Shown here: positions 59,645 to 64,000 of the stretch, piece after piece
Numbering within the stretch: position 1 is the stretch's first letter
How the letters are laid out: every line of letters starts with the position of its first letter
DNA from: G001797105 sp964528155
Lineage (GTDB): Bacteria; Chloroflexota; Anaerolineae; Anaerolineales; E44-bin32
Direction: 5' to 3'
Length of the DNA stretch: 64,000 nt
Assembly (NCBI GenBank): GCA_964528155.1
Contig: CAZGRL010000009.1
Coordinates: 17,815 to 81,814, forward strand
Notes under the pieces: model-generated
Databases searched by the model: none
What the model was told of the DNA's origin: nothing
What the model saw: the letters and a program-made list of their open reading frames with translations, nothing else
Position numbers and translations under genes: made by a program

Positions 59645-61306
59645 ATGGCACAGGCCCTATACCGCAAATGGAGACCGCAGACCTGGGACGAGATCGTCGG
59701 GCAAGATCACGTCGTCCAGACGCTGCGGAACGCCGTTCGCAGTGGGCACGTCGCCCACGCCTACCTGTTCGCCGGGCCGCGCGGCACTGGCAAGACGACG
59801 ACCGCCAGGATCCTGGCCAAGGCGATCAACTGTCTGGCTGATTCACCTTCCGACCGTCCGTGCAACACCTGCGCGCACTGTATAGCTGTCAACGAGGGAC
59901 GCTTTCTCGACCTGATCGAGATCGACGCCGCCTCGAACACCTCGGTCGAGGATGTGCGTGATCTTCGAGACAAGATCAACTTCGCCCCGAACCAGGGAAA
60001 ATACAAGGTCTACATCATCGATGAAGTTCATATGTTGTCGACGGCGGCATTCAATGCCCTGCTGAAGACCCTGGAGGAACCGCCGGCTCATGCGATCTTC
60101 GTGCTGGCAACGACCGAGGTTCACAAGGTGCCTGCCACGGTGCTGTCGCGCTGCCAGAGGCACGAGTTCCGCCGCATCCCTCTCGCAGACATCGTCAAGC
60201 AGCTCGGCCGTCTGGTTGAGAGCGAGGGTCTGCAGGTCGAGCCCGAGGCGCTGCAATTGATCGGACGACAGGCGACGGGCAGTATGCGGGATGCGATCTC
60301 TCTGCTCGACCAGCTGACCTCTACAGGAGATCGAGTCGACCTTGGCATGGCCGAAGAAGTGTTGGGAACGGCGACGAGTGAAGCGGTGCGCGGCCTGATC
60401 CAGGCTGCCATCGATCGTGACACCGGGGCCGGTCTGACGCTGATCACCCAGGCGTTGGATGCAGGAGCGGATCCGCGACAGCTGGCCCGTCAGATCGTGG
60501 ACTATCTGCGCGGATTGCTTCTGATGAAGATGGAGATTGGCGGGCTGGTCGAAGCCCAGGGCGAAATCAGAGAACTTATGTCGCGCCAGGCCGGCCAGAT
60601 GTCCCTGGAGCACGTGCTGAACGCCATTCGTGCATTCAGCCGCGCAGCAACGGAGGGGCGGGCGACGTGGCAGCCGAGCCTTCCGCTTGAGCTGGCATTC
60701 ATCGAAGCCGTTGACACACATGTCGAGTCTTCGCCCGAGGGCGGCACACAGATCGCGACCAGGCAGAGTGTGGGTCCGAAACCGACACAGGCTGCCAAGC
60801 CAGAGGACACCCAGGCAGTCGACTACAGCCCTGCCTCGGGCGGGGCACCGGTGCATGAGAGCTCCAGCAGCGACGCGACAGAAGACGGTGATGCGGGAGG
60901 AGGGCAGCGGGGCGCCGGTTTGCAGCAGGTCTCCGGCCGCTGGCGCGACATTCTGACGGCGGCGCGCAAGTATGACGCCCGGACTCAGGCACTGCTCAAC
61001 TCGTCCAGGCCGCTTGGTGTAGAGTCGGGGGTGCTCGTCTTGGGCTTCCGCAGTGATCTGCTGCGCGAGAAAATGGAGAAGGGCCACAACGCCGACATCG
61101 TCCGCCGAGCCCTTAGTGAAGTTCTGGGTGTTCCAATGGCGCTGCGGTGTGTGCTGGTGGGGAGTTGGACACCAACGGATGAGGGTAGTGATCGAGCCGC
61201 ACTGCCGGTCGAGGATGGCGGGATGGTCGCAACCGCGTTGAGGGAACTGGGCGGGCACATCGTCGATGTCGAGCCGGCGGCGCCGGATGCGGAGATTAGC
61301 AATTAG
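59645..61306 (+). CDS. dnaX: DNA polymerase III subunits gamma and tau
   Basis: The 553-residue clamp-loader ATPase has ALYRKWRPQTWDEIVGQDHV at the start, Walker A AGPRGTGKTTTARIL (about 40-54), a zinc module (INC, CNTCAHC), Walker B IIDEVHMLS, sensor 1 VLATTEVHKVPATV with the SRC of LSRCQRHEF, and a low-complexity linker (about 370-430) before a tau-like C-terminal domain. It loads the sliding clamp at the replisome. The ATG at 59645 fits the conserved start. It heads dnaX-ybaB-recR, a classic order. No A-rich slippery heptamer for programmed frameshifting to gamma is evident on reading. Confidence 0.96.
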   Translation: MAQALYRKWRPQTWDEIVGQDHVVQTLRNAVRSGHVAHAYLFAGPRGTGKTTTARILAKAINCLADSPSDRPCNTCAHCIAVNEGRFLDLIEIDAASNTSVEDVRDLRDKINFAPNQGKYKVYIIDEVHMLSTAAFNALLKTLEEPPAHAIFVLATTEVHKVPATVLSRCQRHEFRRIPLADIVKQLGRLVESEGLQVEPEALQLIGRQATGSMRDAISLLDQLTSTGDRVDLGMAEEVLGTATSEAVRGLIQAAIDRDTGAGLTLITQALDAGADPRQLARQIVDYLRGLLLMKMEIGGLVEAQGEIRELMSRQAGQMSLEHVLNAIRAFSRAATEGRATWQPSLPLELAFIEAVDTHVESSPEGGTQIATRQSVGPKPTQAAKPEDTQAVDYSPASGGAPVHESSSSDATEDGDAGGGQRGAGLQQVSGRWRDILTAARKYDARTQALLNSSRPLGVESGVLVLGFRSDLLREKMEKGHNADIVRRALSEVLGVPMALRCVLVGSWTPTDEGSDRAALPVEDGGMVATALRELGGHIVDVEPAAPDAEISN

Positions 61307-61340
61307 CTGACCGCTGTTCATCCGTCGAGGAAGCAGAGCT

Positions 61341-61676
61341 ATGCCAAAAGGGAAGCCACCCAGGCGCCGTGACGAAGGAATGATGGCCAAACTGCAGAAG
61401 ATGCAGGCGGAGTTGGCCAGGGCGCAATCCGATCTGGATGAGCAGACGATCGAGGCCAGTGCCGGCGGCGGGGCAGTCAAGGTTGTCATGAGCGGGACGC
61501 AAGAGTGCCGGTCGGTTACGATCGCGCCGAGTCTGCTCGAATCGGGAGACGCTTCCATGCTGCAGGACCTGGTCCTTCTGGCGGTGAACCAGGCGATCCA
61601 GGATTCGCAATTGCTTGCCGCCCGGCGCCTGGGCCCGCTGACCGGCGGTATGGCCCCCGGAGGATCGTCCCAGTGA
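61341..61676 (+). CDS. ybaB: YbaB/EbfC family nucleoid-associated protein
   Basis: The 111-residue protein has the YbaB layout: an N-terminal helix MMAKLQKMQAELARAQSDLD, the strand-rich middle EASAGGGAVKVVMSGTQECR and the helical end LQDLVLLAVNQAIQDSQ. It binds DNA as a dimer. The first 13 residues are basic and Pro-rich, more than usual, so a start at the internal ATG pair (61380) is possible. GAGGAAGCAGAG precedes the ATG. Its stop overlaps the GTG start of recR (GTGA), giving translational coupling inside the dnaX operon. Confidence 0.92.
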   Translation: MPKGKPPRRRDEGMMAKLQKMQAELARAQSDLDEQTIEASAGGGAVKVVMSGTQECRSVTIAPSLLESGDASMLQDLVLLAVNQAIQDSQLLAARRLGPLTGGMAPGGSSQ

Positions 61677-62281
61677 GAGCCAGAGCGCCCCTGCCGGTCG
61701 AGCGCTTGATCGAGGCCTTCTCTCGTCTGCCGGGGATCGGGCCGAAAACAGCCTCGCGGCTGACATACTACCTGCTCCGCTCGCCTGAGGAGGAAAGCCT
61801 GGAGCTGGCGCGTGCGCTGGAAGAGATGCGGCCGGGCACGCACATGTGTCCCAGGTGTTTCAATATCACCTCGGTGGAACTGGAATTGTGTGAGGTGTGT
61901 TCGGATGAAGCGCGCGATACCGGTGTGATTTGTGTAGTCGAAGAACCGCTGGACGCGCTGGCTATCGAGCGGACGGGGCAGTTCACCGGACGCTATCACG
62001 TTTTGTATGGCGCGATCTCTCCGGTCGAGGGCATCGGTCCCGAGGATCTGCGCATCGATGAGTTGGTGACGCGAGTTGATCGAGAGAAGGTGCGCGAGCT
62101 CATTCTGGCGACAAACCCGACTCTGGAGGGTGAGGCCACGGCGATGTTTCTCAAGCGCCGTCTTGACGGCTCGTCGGTCCGAATCACTCGGCTCGCTCGA
62201 GGCCTGCCCGCCGGAGGCGACCTTGAGTACGCCGACGTGAGCACGTTGTCTCAAGCACTCGCAGGCCGGCTGGATCTGTAA
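61673..62281 (+). CDS. recR: Recombination protein RecR
   Basis: The 202-residue protein, which loads RecA with RecF/RecO at gaps, has helix-hairpin-helix SRLPGIGPKTASRLTYYLL, a four-Cys zinc finger (CPRCFNITSVELELCEVC), and the Toprim domain VICVVEEPLDALAIERTGQF with Walker B-like YHVLYGAISPVEGIGPEDL. Length is normal. The GTG at 61673 is chosen because GGAGG lies about 9 bases upstream and it overlaps the ybaB stop; the open frame extends farther left inside ybaB without family likeness. Confidence 0.96.
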   Translation: MRARAPLPVERLIEAFSRLPGIGPKTASRLTYYLLRSPEEESLELARALEEMRPGTHMCPRCFNITSVELELCEVCSDEARDTGVICVVEEPLDALAIERTGQFTGRYHVLYGAISPVEGIGPEDLRIDELVTRVDREKVRELILATNPTLEGEATAMFLKRRLDGSSVRITRLARGLPAGGDLEYADVSTLSQALAGRLDL

Positions 62282-62323
62282 CGACTGGCCGAAATAGACT
62301 ATCCGCGACTCGGAGGTGGCCCG

Positions 62324-63109
62324 ATGCAAACCTCAAAGAAGAAAGTACTGCTGAGTGTAGCCAGCATGGTGATTGTCACGCTGGCGTGCAATACCTCTCT
62401 GACGGGCTCGACGGCTTCGGAAGCCACCAGCCCACCCGAGGCTTCGCCGCTGCCTCAGGCCAGTGATACGCCGTCCCCCGTCCCGGCCACGGCGACGTCG
62501 GAGCCGACCCAAGAGCCGACGAGCACCCCAACGCCAGCGCCGACGGCTACTCCGGCCAATCCCTTCGTCAGCCCGCTTGGGGCGGAGGACATCGCCTGCC
62601 GCTGGGGACCGGGGGAGGAATACTCGGTCGATGGCGGTCTCAAAGTCGGCGAGAGGGTGCCGGTGACGGGGCGAGATAGTCTGACGAGCTGGCTGCAGAT
62701 CCAGAATCCGCGGCGCGAGGGCAAGTTCTGCTGGGTGTCGTTCGGGCAAGTCCTCGTCGATGGGGACCCCAATGTGGCGCCTGTGGTGGAGGCGCCGGCG
62801 AGCATCGTAACCGGCGTCAGTGTGTCGCTCAAGCCGAAGCAACTGGAAGCTCCTGGATGTACTTTCCCGGTGACGTTCGACGTCTCCTTCAGCATCACGA
62901 CGACCGGTCCGGCGAAGGTCACATTCTTCCGCGAGAAGAGCAACGGGGACAAGGCGCCGAAGGAGACGGTCGAATTCAAGACCTCCGGGACGAAGTCGTT
63001 CAGCGACTCCTACAAGGTCGGGTCGCAGGACGACTACTGGTTTTCCGTGAACGTGACGGCGCCGAACGTGATCAGCGGTCAGGGCGACGGCACGGTAACC
63101 TGCCCCTGA
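62324..63109 (+). CDS. Lipoprotein with SH3-like region and Thr/Pro linker, unknown function
   Basis: The 261-residue product starts with a lipoprotein signal (VASMVIVTLAC, Cys22), then a 50-residue Thr/Pro/Ser linker. A compact region (ACRWGPGEEYSVDGGLKVGE, RVPVTGRDSLTSWLQIQNP) resembles bacterial SH3 (SH3b) domains, and the last 90 residues form a beta-rich domain (TTTGPAKVTFFREKSNGD). It should be lipid-anchored on the cell surface; function is unknown. GGAGG lies about 8 bases upstream of the ATG. It follows recR by 42 bp but is functionally unrelated. Confidence 0.72.
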   Translation: MQTSKKKVLLSVASMVIVTLACNTSLTGSTASEATSPPEASPLPQASDTPSPVPATATSEPTQEPTSTPTPAPTATPANPFVSPLGAEDIACRWGPGEEYSVDGGLKVGERVPVTGRDSLTSWLQIQNPRREGKFCWVSFGQVLVDGDPNVAPVVEAPASIVTGVSVSLKPKQLEAPGCTFPVTFDVSFSITTTGPAKVTFFREKSNGDKAPKETVEFKTSGTKSFSDSYKVGSQDDYWFSVNVTAPNVISGQGDGTVTCP

Positions 63110-63137
63110 GGGATTGTTAGGATGGCGGCCGCCAACC

Positions 63138-63165
63138 TTGACTTCCCAGGCCGGCCGTTTATAAT
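63138..63165 (+). promoter_or_regulatory. rRNA promoter P1
   Basis: TTGACT (63138-63143), 16-bp spacer, TATAAT (63160-63165). A 12-bp perfect palindrome TGGCGGCCGCCA (63123-63134) ends three bases before the -35 and could bind a regulator. It lies about 300 bases before the 16S 5' end. Confidence 0.8.
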
Positions 63166-63330
63166 AAGGTCAGCATCCATTATCGGTCTCGCCCCTATGT
63201 GGGGAAGACCCGGACAATCGAGACACAGTCAGGTGTTGTGGCCGCTTGCGATGTCGGTCAGGCGGTGAGAATCCAACGCCATGACGGCAGCCGAGGGTCA
63301 GTAGAGTGGCCTCGGCAATTCGTGTCTCCC

Positions 63331-63359
63331 TTGACAGTCAATTGGGCGGGTGATAGGAT
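63331..63359 (+). promoter_or_regulatory. rRNA promoter P2
   Basis: A perfect TTGACA (63331-63336), 17-bp spacer, TAGGAT (63354-63359) preceded by TGA as extended -10. It sits about 110 bases before the 16S start, so the leader can be transcribed from two stacked promoters. Confidence 0.8.
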
Positions 63360-63365
63360 CATGTC

Positions 63366-63471
63366 CGCTCAAGAGACGGCACCTTAACAACTGAAGAGTG
63401 ATAGGAAGCCCAACGAGGTTTGGGTCCAGTCGATCCTGACTTGATTCACGTTGAAAGACGTGGTGAAAGTC
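63366..63471 (+). promoter_or_regulatory. 16S rRNA leader with boxA-like and processing hairpin
   Basis: The leader includes CTTAACAACTGAAGAG (about 63385-63400), similar in place and form to the boxA-containing antitermination leader before many 16S genes, and a small hairpin AAAGAC (63454-63459) with GTCTTT (63469-63474) at the 16S boundary that may guide processing. Both assignments are by resemblance only. Confidence 0.35.

Positions 63472-64000
<529 letters not shown>

Noticed and set aside
59843..62329. 828-codon open frame antisense to dnaX, ybaB and recR
   Set aside because: It lies opposite three certain genes and has shadow-type composition; high GC makes such antisense frames common. 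The same holds for a 425-codon frame antisense to the second CLC gene and a 483-codon frame antisense to the PBP gene.

Overview
The window reads as chromosomal DNA of a high-GC Chloroflexota bacterium, probably near Anaerolineae. Supporting signs: the partial 16S rRNA at the right end has a Chloroflexota-like 5' half; several secreted proteins carry Thr/Pro-rich linkers after a lipobox or membrane anchor; and a three-gene set (histidine phosphatase, DUF3090, SCO1664 family) is shared, as far as I recall, by Actinobacteria and Chloroflexi. The taxonomic call is an inference from reading, not from an alignment.

Layout. 1-9.7 kb: sugar-type solute-binding lipoprotein divergent from uvrC, a lone receiver protein, a helicase-associated-domain protein, a lipid kinase, a gene-free 740-bp stretch with DnaA-box-like sites, an MFS transporter and a HAD hydrolase. 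9.8-19.2 kb: homoserine dehydrogenase, a giant membrane glycosyltransferase fused to an NHL propeller, the histidine phosphatase/DUF3090/SCO1664 cluster, rarA, a strong compound palindrome and an EamA exporter. 19.4-24 kb: apparent slyD-maf-PBP-rsgA operon, then a secreted repeat protein. 25-32.8 kb: a CoaE-acetyltransferase fusion and a phospho-signalling island (pseudophosphatase with propeller, CelD-like acetyltransferase, PP2C, FHA protein). 33-40 kb: small and large membrane proteins, xpt-guaA, SOS-regulated lexA, methyltransferase plus enoyl-CoA hydratase-like gene, and three tRNAs. 40-45.2 kb: an accessory, rearranged-looking stretch holding a gene that joins a YCII/DGPF domain to the tail of an ECF42-type sigma factor. 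45.2-53 kb: NAD(P)HX epimerase and an ion-transport block (two CLC proteins, LysE, Kef-type antiporter), three of whose proteins share the same C-terminal RCK/TrkA-C domain. 53.6-64 kb: class I aldolase, J-like protein, heme A synthase family protein, NYN protein, LysM protein, DUF1992 protein, TatA, the dnaX-ybaB-recR operon, a lipoprotein, tandem rRNA promoters and the start of a 16S gene.

Regulation. The most consistent unlisted signal is promoter architecture. Many genes start 5-9 bases after a -10 hexamer of the form TANAAT, often extended with TGN, so their mRNAs should be leaderless or nearly so. Genes inside operons and several others instead have Shine-Dalgarno sequences. The three tRNAs each have their own -35/-10 pair with a 17-bp spacer, lexA has an SOS box placed exactly in its promoter spacer, and the rRNA leader has two stacked promoters. 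No CRISPR array, insertion sequence or prophage was seen.
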